A stretch of DNA of 34,219 nt from Rickettsiales bacterium (lineage in GTDB: Bacteria > Pseudomonadota > Alphaproteobacteria > Rickettsiales > Rickettsiaceae): contig RXKF01000085.1 of NCBI GenBank assembly GCA_003963235.1, positions 1 to 34,219 on the forward strand, given 5' to 3'. The notes beneath the pieces are model-generated. The model did no database searches and was not told the DNA's origin. It worked only from the letters and a program-made list of their open reading frames with translations. Below, in pieces: positions 27,530 through 34,219 of the stretch (position 1 is the first letter of the stretch; each line of letters opens with the position of its first letter). Both the position numbers and the translations under genes were made by a program.

Positions 27530-28924
27530 ATGGAAGTTTTTGATGTAGTGGTGATTGGGGGAGGGCCTGGAGGCTATGTAGCTGCAATAAGAGCAGCGCA
27601 ATTGGGTAAAAAAACTGCTGTAATTGAAAAAGAGCATTTAGGCGGGATTTGTCTTAATTGGGGATGTATTCCAACCAAATCACTACTAAAATCAGCAGAA
27701 ATGTATGAGCATATTAAACATTCTGATGAGTTTGGCCTTAGCGTTGGCGATATCAAATTCGATTTGGATAAGATTGTCGCGCGCTCTAGAGATGTCTCTG
27801 GCAAATTAGTGAAGGGAATTCATGGCTTGCTGAAAAAAAATAAAGTAACTTTGATTGAAGGATTCGCGAAAATAGAAAAATCAAAATCAGATGGAACAAA
27901 ACAAATTTCTGTAAATGGTGCGAATGCTATTTCTGCTAAAAATATAATAATTGCAACAGGAGCAAGAGCACGTATTTTATCAGGATTTGAACCTAATGAT
28001 AAAAATATTTGGTCATATCGTGAAGCATTATTACCAAAATTTATGCCAAAATCAATTGTTATAGTAGGCTCTGGGGCTATTGGTATTGAATTTGCCAGCT
28101 TTTATAATGCGTTTGGGGCTGATGTCACGGTGCTTGAATCTATGGATAGGATTTTACCGGTTGAAGATATTGAGATTAGTAATATTGCTAGAAAATCTTT
28201 TGAAACTAAGGGGATTAAATTTAAAACTGGTGTGAAATTAATAAAGCAAACTAACTCTGATAGTAAAATAACTATTAGCTTTGAAGTTGGTTCAAAAGAG
28301 GAAAAAATTGAATCCGATGTGCTTTTAATGGCAGTTGGTATTGTGGGTAATATTGAAAATATTGGTTTGGATAATACTAAAATTATTGTTGAAAATACTC
28401 ATATTGTGACTAATAATTTAATGCAAACTGCTGAAAATAATATATATGCAATTGGAGATGTTGCGGGCGCTCCTTGGCTTGCTCATAAAAGCAGTCACGA
28501 GGGAATTATTGCAGCAGAAAATATTGCTGGCAAAAAACCACATCCAATAATTAAGGCTAATATTCCAGGCTGTACATATTCAAATCCACAAATTGCTAGT
28601 GTTGGTTTAACGGAAGATCAGGCATTAAAAGCTGGTTATGAAGTAAAAATTGGCAGATTTCCATCGTATGCTAACGCAAAAAGCTTGATTTTAGGCAATA
28701 GTGATGGTTTAATTAAAACTATATTTGATAAAAAATCCGGCGAAATGCTTGGAGCGCATATGGTTGGCTTGGATGTTACCGAGTTAATTCAAGGATATGT
28801 TATTGCAAAACAAATGGAAGGGACGGAAATTGATCTTATGAATACGATCTTTCCTCACCCAACACTTTCAGAAATGATGCATGAGTCGGTGCTGCAGGCT
28901 TATGGTAAACAAATTCATATCTAA
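27530..28924 (+). CDS. lpdA: Dihydrolipoamide dehydrogenase (E3)
   Basis: FAD flavoenzyme reoxidising dihydrolipoate with NAD+, last step of the PDH complex and perhaps shared with 2-oxoglutarate dehydrogenase. 464 residues, full length: FAD motif VVIGGGPGGYVAAIRAAQLG (7-26), redox disulphide C41 and C46 in GGICLNWGCIPTK, NAD motif IVGSGAIGIEFASFYNAFG, FAD motif IYAIGDVAG, and catalytic HPTLSE with H443 and E448. The ATG at 27530 follows AAAAAAGAG with correct spacing. The 47-base gap from pdhC has no terminator, so it belongs to the pdh operon. A hairpin-rich spacer follows. Confidence 0.97.
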   Translation: MEVFDVVVIGGGPGGYVAAIRAAQLGKKTAVIEKEHLGGICLNWGCIPTKSLLKSAEMYEHIKHSDEFGLSVGDIKFDLDKIVARSRDVSGKLVKGIHGLLKKNKVTLIEGFAKIEKSKSDGTKQISVNGANAISAKNIIIATGARARILSGFEPNDKNIWSYREALLPKFMPKSIVIVGSGAIGIEFASFYNAFGADVTVLESMDRILPVEDIEISNIARKSFETKGIKFKTGVKLIKQTNSDSKITISFEVGSKEEKIESDVLLMAVGIVGNIENIGLDNTKIIVENTHIVTNNLMQTAENNIYAIGDVAGAPWLAHKSSHEGIIAAENIAGKKPHPIIKANIPGCTYSNPQIASVGLTEDQALKAGYEVKIGRFPSYANAKSLILGNSDGLIKTIFDKKSGEMLGAHMVGLDVTELIQGYVIAKQMEGTEIDLMNTIFPHPTLSEMMHESVLQAYGKQIHI

Positions 28925-28931
28925 CGCCAAT

Positions 28932-28956
28932 AATGGATAAGCAAAGCATATCCATT
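28932..28956. repeat. Hairpin repeat, copy 1 (imperfect)
   Basis: AATGGATA...TATCCATT with 9-base loop, followed by cttgggg. It matches copy 2 (29108-29136) over atggataagcaaagc-N-tatccat, apart from one base that breaks the inner stem. It lies 7 bases after the lpdA stop. Confidence 0.6.
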
Positions 28957-29060
28957 CTTGGGGAAAATAGGAATAAGCAGAGAATAATAGGCAAATAAAA
29001 ATAAATAGAAACAAAATATAAGGGCAAAATGATAAATAAGAAAGAAAAAATAAAAAAATT

Positions 29061-29092
29061 AAATCAGGCGAGGACCGCTCCAAGCCTGATTT
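29061..29092. terminator. GC-rich hairpin in the lpdA-chpT spacer
   Basis: AAATCAGGC (29061-29069), GCCTGATTT (29084-29092), perfect 9-bp arms, with an inner GGA/TCC pairing around ccgc. The plus strand continues tt-ctt-c with few T's. Read on the minus strand, the stem is followed by a long T-rich stretch (complement of 29039-29060), so its best intrinsic-terminator orientation is leftward, although no minus-strand gene enters it. It may end the pdh transcript. Confidence 0.5.
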
Positions 29093-29107
29093 CTTCAAAT
29101 TTATTCT

Positions 29108-29136
29108 GTTATGGATAAGCAAAGCTTATCCATAAC
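29108..29136. repeat. Hairpin repeat, copy 2 (perfect 13-bp stem)
   Basis: GTTATGGATAAGC, loop AAA, GCTTATCCATAAC, then tgggg. It is a perfect palindromic element 176 bp from an imperfect copy right after lpdA. It contains TTATCCATA, one base from the DnaA-box consensus, on both strands, which is more likely a by-product of the palindrome. Confidence 0.7.
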
Positions 29137-29183
29137 TGGGGTTGTCTAATCAATTAAGATTTAGATTAATTATAGGTTTTTAT

Positions 29184-29801
29184 ATGAGTGAAGCTTTAAA
29201 ACTATCGCAATCATTATGTGCAAAAATTTGCCATGATTTGGCTGGGTCAATCGGAACCATTGATAATTGTTTAAGCCTTCTTGAAGGAACTAATGAATCC
29301 ATCAGCGAGCAGGCAAAAAAACTAGTTTATTCAGAATCAAAAAATTTAATCAAACGCATTAAGTTTTTTCGAAGTATTTATAGCATATCAGATGATGATC
29401 CGGTTCATTTAGCTATTATTATTAAATGTCTGGAAGAGTTTTTTGAAACTGAAAATATCGAATTTATTTCGCATGTTAATAATGCAGAGAAAAACATTCA
29501 TAATCAAATTACCAAAGCGATATATTGTTTAATTTCGATTGTGGCTGAGCAAATTACTATTAAAGGAGAAATTAATTTTTATGTTAGCGAAGACAATCAA
29601 TTAATTAAGATTATTAGTAATAATCACAATTTAAACTTAAAGGAAGAGTCATTTTCGATTTTAAATGGTGATGATTCAATACCAATAACTGTTATGAATT
29701 GTCGTGAGCATTATATTCTTAATTTATGTGATGTTAGTGGTTATAAGTCAATGGTGCAGAAAAATAATAATTCATATGAATATTCAATTATGAAAAAATA
29801 G
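29184..29801 (+). CDS. chpT: Histidine phosphotransferase ChpT
   Basis: Phosphorelay protein that passes phosphate from CckA to CtrA (and CpdR) in alphaproteobacteria. 205 residues: N-terminal dimerising helical hairpin with phospho-acceptor H17 in CAKICHDLAGSIGTIDN, then a degenerate ATPase-like domain (about 75-200) without the nucleotide-binding glycine boxes, as expected for ChpT. I chose the ATG at 29184 because AGG (29174-29176) sits 7 bases before it and the family begins near here; the upstream TTG at 29142 would add 14 unsupported residues. fumC follows after a short gap. The partners CckA and CtrA are not in this window; whether the symporter-kinase at 5964 uses ChpT is unknown. Confidence 0.87.
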   Translation: MSEALKLSQSLCAKICHDLAGSIGTIDNCLSLLEGTNESISEQAKKLVYSESKNLIKRIKFFRSIYSISDDDPVHLAIIIKCLEEFFETENIEFISHVNNAEKNIHNQITKAIYCLISIVAEQITIKGEINFYVSEDNQLIKIISNNHNLNLKEESFSILNGDDSIPITVMNCREHYILNLCDVSGYKSMVQKNNNSYEYSIMKK

Positions 29802-29805
29802 AGAG

Positions 29806-29813
29806 TAGGTGAT
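29806..29813 (+). promoter_or_regulatory. Strong Shine-Dalgarno fixing the fumC start
   Basis: TAGGTGAT matches the anti-SD-complementary TAAGGAGGTGAT over most of its length and lies directly before the ATG at 29815. It makes the in-frame GTG at 29809, which is inside the site, an unlikely start. Confidence 0.55.
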
Positions 29814-29814
29814 T

Positions 29815-31203
29815 ATGAGTAGCTTTAGAATAGAAACTGATTCAATGGGTGAGATAAAAGTTGATAATCAATTTTATTGGGGAGCGCAAACTCAGCGTTC
29901 CATTGATAATTTTAAAATTGCAAATCAAAAAATGCCCGTAGAATTAATTACGGCACTTGCTATTCTGAAAAGATCAGCTGCAAAAGTCCACTTGGATCTC
30001 GGTGTACTTAAACCAGAGATTGCTACTTCAATAATTGAGTCTGCTGATCGTATTTTAGCAGGAGAGTTTAAAGATAATTTTCCATTAGTTATATGGCAGA
30101 CTGGGTCTGGTACGCAGACTAATATGAATATGAATGAGGTTATTGCTGGTATTTCTAATGAGAAGCTTACCGGAAATAAGGGTGGCAAATCGCCAGTTCA
30201 TCCTAATGATCATGTTAATATGGGTCAATCATCCAATGATTCATTTCCAACTGCGATGCATATAGCAACTGTGCTCACGGTGAATAAAAAATTATTTCCA
30301 GCGCTGAAAAAAATTCACAATAGTTTAGATTCAAAAGCAAAAAAATGGCAGTCCATTGTTAAAATTGGTAGAACGCACTTGCAAGATGCCACGCCTATTA
30401 CCTTGGGCCAAGAATTTTCGGGATATGCATCCCAGATTGAGCTAAGCATAGAGCGGATAAAGCAAAGCCTGCAGAGAGTGCATTATCTAGCGCAAGGAGG
30501 AACGGCTGTAGGAACTGGTATTAATTGCCACAAAGATTTTGCCCAAAATTTTGCAAACGAAGTATCAAATTTCACTGGTTATAGTTTTAAAACGGCTGAA
30601 AATAAATTTGAGTCTCTTGCTTGTAATGATGCTTTAGTGGAATTTTCTGGAGCACTTAATACTCTGGCTGTAAGCATGATGAAAATAGCTAATGACATAA
30701 GGTTACTAGGTTCTGGGCCAAGATGTGGGTTTGGTGAACTAAAATTACCAGAAAATGAGCCGGGTTCTTCAATAATGCCAGGTAAAGTAAATCCAACTCA
30801 ATGTGAAGCTATGACTATGGTGGCAGCGCAAGTTATGGGCAATCACGTTGCTGTGACTATTGGTGGATCTAACGGGCATTTTGAATTAAATGTATTTAAG
30901 CCTTTAATTATTCAAAATGTGCTTCATTCAATCAATTTACTTAGCGATGCAATGATTAGTTTGGTTGATAATTGCATTGATGGAATAGAGCCAAATATTG
31001 AGCGAATTACATTTTTGCGCGATCAGTCATTAATGCTGGTTACTGCTTTAAATCCTCACATAGGCTACGACAAGGCAGCAAAAATTGCAAAAAAAGCTTA
31101 CGTTGAAAATACAACTCTTAAGGAAGCTGCAATTTCCCTGAGTTATTTATCGGCTGAGGAGTTTGATAAATATGTTGTGCCAGAAGATATGGTTGGCTCG
31201 TAA
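29815..31203 (+). CDS. fumC: Fumarate hydratase class II
   Basis: Reversible hydration of fumarate to malate in the TCA cycle; iron-free class II homotetramer. 462 residues, the usual length: [29 protein letters not shown]-type N-terminus, [17 protein letters not shown] (94-110), [21 protein letters not shown] (129-149), proton-transfer H188 in [11 protein letters not shown], and the superfamily signature [11 protein letters not shown] (317-327) on the catalytic loop. The start ATG at 29815 has a strong ribosome site and lies 13 bases after chpT, so it is likely co-transcribed. A small hairpin followed by eight T's lies after the stop. Motifs fit fumarase better than aspartase. Confidence 0.96.
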   Translation: MSSFRIETDSMGEIKVDNQFYWGAQTQRSIDNFKIANQKMPVELITALAILKRSAAKVHLDLGVLKPEIATSIIESADRILAGEFKDNFPLVIWQTGSGTQTNMNMNEVIAGISNEKLTGNKGGKSPVHPNDHVNMGQSSNDSFPTAMHIATVLTVNKKLFPALKKIHNSLDSKAKKWQSIVKIGRTHLQDATPITLGQEFSGYASQIELSIERIKQSLQRVHYLAQGGTAVGTGINCHKDFAQNFANEVSNFTGYSFKTAENKFESLACNDALVEFSGALNTLAVSMMKIANDIRLLGSGPRCGFGELKLPENEPGSSIMPGKVNPTQCEAMTMVAAQVMGNHVAVTIGGSNGHFELNVFKPLIIQNVLHSINLLSDAMISLVDNCIDGIEPNIERITFLRDQSLMLVTALNPHIGYDKAAKIAKKAYVENTTLKEAAISLSYLSAEEFDKYVVPEDMVGS

Positions 31204-31205
31204 TA

Positions 31206-31236
31206 AATATCAGTAAGATATTGAAATATTTTTTTT
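31206..31236 (+). terminator. Possible intrinsic terminator after fumC
   Basis: AATATC, agtaa, GATATT (31206-31222), then gaaata and a run of eight T's (31229-31236). The stem is only 6 bp and AT-rich and the T-run is slightly displaced, so the call is tentative. Confidence 0.4.
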
Positions 31237-31307
31237 AAGTCTAAACATTGACATGGTTATTGTATTGATCTAGCTTAAGCACACTATTGCAATATATAAA
31301 TTATATA

Positions 31308-32837
31308 ATGAAAAATTTATTCCTAAAGAACATTTTTATACAAAAATTTAGATATAGTAATTTAAGGTTCGCAATGTGGCCAGTTAGGTCACATGAGCTG
31401 ATAAAATTTTTGCCAATGGCATTTTTAATGCTATTTATTCTTCTTACTCAGAATCTAGCACGATCCATTAAAGATGGCTTTATTGTCACTATGATTGGTA
31501 CAGAAGTGTTGAGCTTTATCAAATTTTGGGGCGAAATGCCTATTGGAATTTTATTTGTCATAATTTATACCAAAATGTGTAATATAATGACAACAGAGCA
31601 GGTCTTTAGGATTATTGTTTCTATTTTTCTTTTAGTATTTATAGTTTTTGCCTTTGTAATTTTTCCTAATCGAGATTATTTTCATCCAGATCCATTAATT
31701 GTTAATAATTACATTGAATTATATCCACATTTAAAATGGTTTATAGTGATGTGGGGTAAATGGAGTTTTGTGTTATATTATATAATTGCTGAGCTTTGGA
31801 CTGTTACGGTCTTTTTCGTATTTTTCTGGCAATTAGCAAATAAAATAACTAAAACGGAAGAAGCAAAGAGATTTTATATTTTTTTCGGTTTATTTGGACA
31901 ATTGAATTTACTGCTTTCTGGGGTATTAATTGTTTACCTCACTCAATCTAATCATTTTTTAATGAGTTTTTTTGCTAACTCAACTGATAAGTCGGAAATG
32001 GTATTAAAATCAATGACTATATTGATTGGAAGTTCTGGAGCTATTTGTTTACTTTTACATCGGTATATTGAAGTTAGAAATATTAAAACATTAAAAAATA
32101 TCATGTTTAAAAATAAACGAACAGATATTTTGAAATTAACTTTAAGACAAAGTGCTAAAATGATATTTACCTCAAAATACTTAGCATTAATTTGTATCTT
32201 AACTATTTCATACAGCACGGCTCTAAACTTAATTGAAGGATTATGGATGTCGCGTACTAAAGCATTATACCCAGATACTAGTGATTTTATGGCATATCAC
32301 GGTAATGTTGCATTTTGGACTGGCATATCTACATTTATGTTTATTTTTATTGGCAATGGCATCATCAAGAGATTTGGTTGGTTTTGGGGTGCGGTATTAA
32401 CGCCTCTGACTTTACTAATTGTGGGCTCTGTTTTCTTTATTTTTGTTTTAGTTGAAAACAGATTAGAGCATGTATTTTCATTTTTAACTTTTGCATCTCC
32501 TTTGATGATTATCGTATTTATTGGAGGTCTGCAAAATGTGCTAGGTAAGGGCGTGAAATATTCTTTATTTGATGCAACTAAAGAAATGGTTTATATACCC
32601 CTTGATCAAGAAATGAAAACTAAAGGAAAGGCAGCAGTTGACGTGCTTGGTGCAAAGGTCGGAAAATCTTTAGGCGCAATTATACAAATTATTAGTTTTA
32701 CAATTTACCCTATGGCAAGGCATGAAGATATTGTAGGAATATTGATGAGTGTGTTTGTAGTTGTGTGCATCACGTGGATCATAGGCGTTAAGTTACTACG
32801 AGATGATTATCAACGTTTGATTTCAACTTCGACGTGA
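31308..32837 (+). CDS. tlc: Tlc-family ATP/ADP (nucleotide) translocase
   Basis: Inner-membrane antiporter that lets intracellular bacteria exchange their ADP for host ATP, or import other nucleotides. 509 residues with about 12 hydrophobic helices and no signal peptide, as in rickettsial and chlamydial/plastid NTT proteins. Family motifs: MWPVRSHEL near the N-terminus, [68 protein letters not shown] and the diagnostic [20 protein letters not shown] followed by [18 protein letters not shown]. Start: the ATG at 31308 is preferred; the TTG at 31287 adds only seven residues. TTGACA at 31248-31253 is a possible -35 but its -10 (TAGCTT) is poor. Rickettsiales carry several Tlc paralogues; ATP versus other nucleotide specificity cannot be read from motifs alone. 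Confidence 0.93.
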   Translation: MKNLFLKNIFIQKFRYSNLRFAMWPVRSHELIKFLPMAFLMLFILLTQNLARSIKDGFIVTMIGTEVLSFIKFWGEMPIGILFVIIYTKMCNIMTTEQVFRIIVSIFLLVFIVFAFVIFPNRDYFHPDPLIVNNYIELYPHLKWFIVMWGKWSFVLYYIIAELWTVTVFFVFFWQLANKITKTEEAKRFYIFFGLFGQLNLLLSGVLIVYLTQSNHFLMSFFANSTDKSEMVLKSMTILIGSSGAICLLLHRYIEVRNIKTLKNIMFKNKRTDILKLTLRQSAKMIFTSKYLALICILTISYSTALNLIEGLWMSRTKALYPDTSDFMAYHGNVAFWTGISTFMFIFIGNGIIKRFGWFWGAVLTPLTLLIVGSVFFIFVLVENRLEHVFSFLTFASPLMIIVFIGGLQNVLGKGVKYSLFDATKEMVYIPLDQEMKTKGKAAVDVLGAKVGKSLGAIIQIISFTIYPMARHEDIVGILMSVFVVVCITWIIGVKLLRDDYQRLISTST

Positions 32838-32951
32838 ATTATTTATTAAAATATTTATTTATATTAAATTGTTAAAAAGAAACAGTTAATAACTGATTGT
32901 TGCTTAGTAATTGGATTTTTTATAAATATTCGCAAGGTATATAAAAACTAC

Positions 32952-32960
32952 TGTTATAAT
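32952..32960 (+). promoter_or_regulatory. Extended -10 promoter before the isocitrate dehydrogenase-like gene
   Basis: TG-T-TATAAT: perfect -10 hexamer (32955-32960) with the TGn extension, which can act without a good -35 (none seen). Start would be near 32967, 34 bases before the ATG. A 13-base palindrome CAGTTA-A-TAACTG lies upstream at 32883-32895. The rest of the 163-base gap is AT-rich. Confidence 0.5.
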
Positions 32961-33000
32961 TAAAAATATTAATTTTTTAATCTGTAATGTGTAAATAGAT

Positions 33001-34023
33001 ATGTCAAAAATAGTTCCAATCACAGTTGCGTATGGAGATGGCATTGGTCCTGAAATAATGGATGCTGTACTTTATATCTTAAAAAAAGCTGAAGCTCAAA
33101 TCCAAGTTGAAGTAATTGAAATTGGTGAAAAGCTTTACAAGAAAAATTATACCTCAGGCATTGCTCCAGAAGCATGGGAGATGATTGAACGCAATAAAAT
33201 ACTACTCAAAGCTCCAATAACTACGCCACAGGGCGGTGGTTATAAAAGCTTAAATGTAACGCTTCGCAAAGCTTTAGGGCTTTACGCTAATGTGCGTCCA
33301 ACTATTTCATATTCTCCATTTGTTGAAACGCTTCATCCCAATTTAAATGTAACAATAGTTCGTGAGAATGAAGAAGATATTTATGCGGGCATTGAATATA
33401 GGCATACAAGAAACATGCGTGAATCGATTAAGCTTGTCAGTCGTGTTGGTTGTGAAAAAATTGTTAGATATGCATTTGAATACGCAGTATTAAATAATCG
33501 TACAAAAGTTTCATGTTTTAGTAAAGATAACATTATGAAATTTTCTGATGGTATCTTTCATCAGGTTTTTGATGAAATTGCTAAAGAATATCCGCAAATT
33601 AAAAATGAGCATTATATAGTAGATATTGGAACTGCGCGCCTTGCTACTAGTCCTGAAATTTTTGATGTTATTGTCACCTCGAATTTATTTGGTGATATTA
33701 TCAGCGACGAAGCATCTGTAATTACAGGTAGTTTGGGTTTGTTGCCATCTGCATCTTTAGGAAATAAAATTTCGTTATACGAGCCTATACATGGTTCTTA
33801 TCCACAAGCAGCCGGAAAAAATATTGCCAATCCAATGGCTACTATTTTGTCGGCAGCATTGATGTTGGAATATAGCTTTGGACTTTTAGAGGAAAGTGCC
33901 GCTATTACAAATGCTGTTGAAAAAGCCATGAATGAAGGATTTGTTACAGAAGATATCAATAATGGCACCTACACCACCTCACAAGTAGGCGATAAAATTG
34001 CTGAATTTATTTTGGCACAATAA
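33001..34023 (+). CDS. Isocitrate/isopropylmalate dehydrogenase, apparently chimeric (Rickettsia-type ICDH N-part, Bacteroidota-type LeuB C-part)
   Basis: 340 residues. Residues 1 to about 228 follow the rickettsial isocitrate dehydrogenase: AYGDGIGPEIM, KAPITTPQGGGYKS, the isocitrate-binding S83-L-N85 with R89 and R99, IVRENEEDIYAGIEY (119-133), SKDNIMKFSDGIF and DIGTARLATSPEIFDVIVTS. From the shared Mg-binding motif NLFGDIISDEAS (228-239, with D232 and D236) on, it changes to a LeuB style: VITGSLGLLPSASLG, EPIHGSYPQAAGKNIANP (261-278), ILSAALMLEYSFG and FVTEDIN...YTTSQVGD. This is the spelling I associate with Bacteroidota LeuB. Rickettsial ICDH has about 483 residues, with a C-terminal extension missing here. 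The frame is intact across the junction. If real, activity and cofactor choice are unpredictable; an assembly join is a serious alternative. Confidence 0.85.
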   Translation: MSKIVPITVAYGDGIGPEIMDAVLYILKKAEAQIQVEVIEIGEKLYKKNYTSGIAPEAWEMIERNKILLKAPITTPQGGGYKSLNVTLRKALGLYANVRPTISYSPFVETLHPNLNVTIVRENEEDIYAGIEYRHTRNMRESIKLVSRVGCEKIVRYAFEYAVLNNRTKVSCFSKDNIMKFSDGIFHQVFDEIAKEYPQIKNEHYIVDIGTARLATSPEIFDVIVTSNLFGDIISDEASVITGSLGLLPSASLGNKISLYEPIHGSYPQAAGKNIANPMATILSAALMLEYSFGLLEESAAITNAVEKAMNEGFVTEDINNGTYTTSQVGDKIAEFILAQ

Positions 34024-34070
34024 CGTGTATCATAATCAAGATTATAGTTGCTTTATCAACTAATGCAGAA

Positions 34071-34219
34071 ATGAAAGTTGTAATTCTCGGTTCAGCACAT
34101 CCACTTCGAGGCGGTTTGGCAGCGTACAATGAACGCTTGGCAACAGAATTTTTACGCGAGAAAGATGAAGTGAGCATCGAAACATTTTCATTGCAATATC
34201 CGGAATTTCTATTTCCCGG
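34071..34219 (+). CDS. Glycosyltransferase (GT4-like), 5' end only, Bacteroidota-type
   Basis: An ATG-started frame that runs off the window after 49 codons. The visible part is MKVVILGSAHPLRGGLAAYN followed by ERLATEFLREKDEVSIETFS and LQYPEFLFPG. The 'GSAHPLRGGLAAYNERLA' start with a GG loop is typical of GT-B fold glycosyltransferases, and this exact style (with SLQYP-FLFPG) is one I know from Bacteroidota. No Shine-Dalgarno precedes it, as is usual in that phylum. GC by hand count is about 43 percent over these 149 bases, higher than the surrounding genes. It lies 47 bases after the chimeric dehydrogenase gene. Function beyond sugar transfer cannot be stated. Confidence 0.6.
   Translation, partial: MKVVILGSAHPLRGGLAAYNERLATEFLREKDEVSIETFSLQYPEFLFP

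Noticed and set aside
28836-29122. Two minus-strand open frames after lpdA
   Set aside because: They overlap the lpdA 3' end and a hairpin-rich spacer, are dominated by Phe/Leu/Ile/Tyr from A-rich sequence, and have no ribosome site.
29108-29136. DnaA boxes or replication origin
   Set aside because: TTATCCATA differs from the consensus and occurs only as part of a perfect palindrome; there is no cluster of boxes, no dnaA or other origin-linked gene, and no AT-rich unwinding repeats next to it.
31287-31307. TTG start for the translocase gene
   Set aside because: It adds only seven residues without a ribosome site; the ATG at 31308 fits the family N-terminus.

Overview
This is an AT-rich chromosomal stretch that reads as an obligate intracellular alphaproteobacterium of the order Rickettsiales. 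Five things point that way: a Tlc-type ATP/ADP translocase, a lipoprotein-type VirB6 (RvhB6-like) type IV secretion protein, a Rickettsia-style citrate synthase, a ChpT phosphotransferase, and a short pyruvate dehydrogenase E1-beta without a lipoyl arm. Family (Rickettsiaceae or Midichloriaceae) cannot be fixed from this window. No tRNA, rRNA, insertion sequence or CRISPR array was seen.

Layout. Bases 2-4343 are the end of a T4SS virB6 cluster: the 3' part of a low-complexity, internally repeated gene, then an 872-residue VirB6-like lipoprotein. Next come gltA (4499-5773) and a Na+/solute-symporter-like histidine kinase (5964-8837). A convergent aspS (8899-10698, minus) is divergent from rnd (10780-11646). 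A tightly packed run follows: DUF3576 gene, leuS, rluB-type gene, rsmD, radA (11738-17333). The cytochrome bd operon cydA-cydB ends with a 50-codon membrane-protein gene (17478-20041). Then come pccB-pccA (20153-23713), a small minus-strand gene, the complete pyruvate dehydrogenase set pdhA-pdhB-pdhC-lpd (24235-28924), a hairpin-rich spacer, chpT, fumC and tlc.

Metabolic theme. PDH feeds acetyl-CoA to citrate synthase. Propionyl-CoA carboxylase leads toward succinyl-CoA, and fumarase and isocitrate dehydrogenase are TCA steps. Cytochrome bd is a terminal oxidase, and Tlc can import host ATP. Signalling genes (the symporter-kinase and ChpT) are scattered between these metabolic blocks.

Most unusual part. 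The last gene (33001-34023) looks chimeric. Residues 1 to about 230 are a Rickettsia-type isocitrate dehydrogenase, while about 230-340 resemble the C-terminus of Bacteroidota-type 3-isopropylmalate dehydrogenase (LeuB). It is followed by the start of a Bacteroidota-type glycosyltransferase with higher GC and no Shine-Dalgarno. This is either recombination with a co-resident bacterium or, more likely until disproved, a contig-end assembly chimera at a conserved motif. I found no convincing new defence or mobile system. Smaller items of interest are the cyd-linked microprotein, inverted repeats positioned on the cydA, pdhA and kinase-gene promoters, perfect hairpins without T-tracts at gene ends, and near-identical 228-bp coding repeats.
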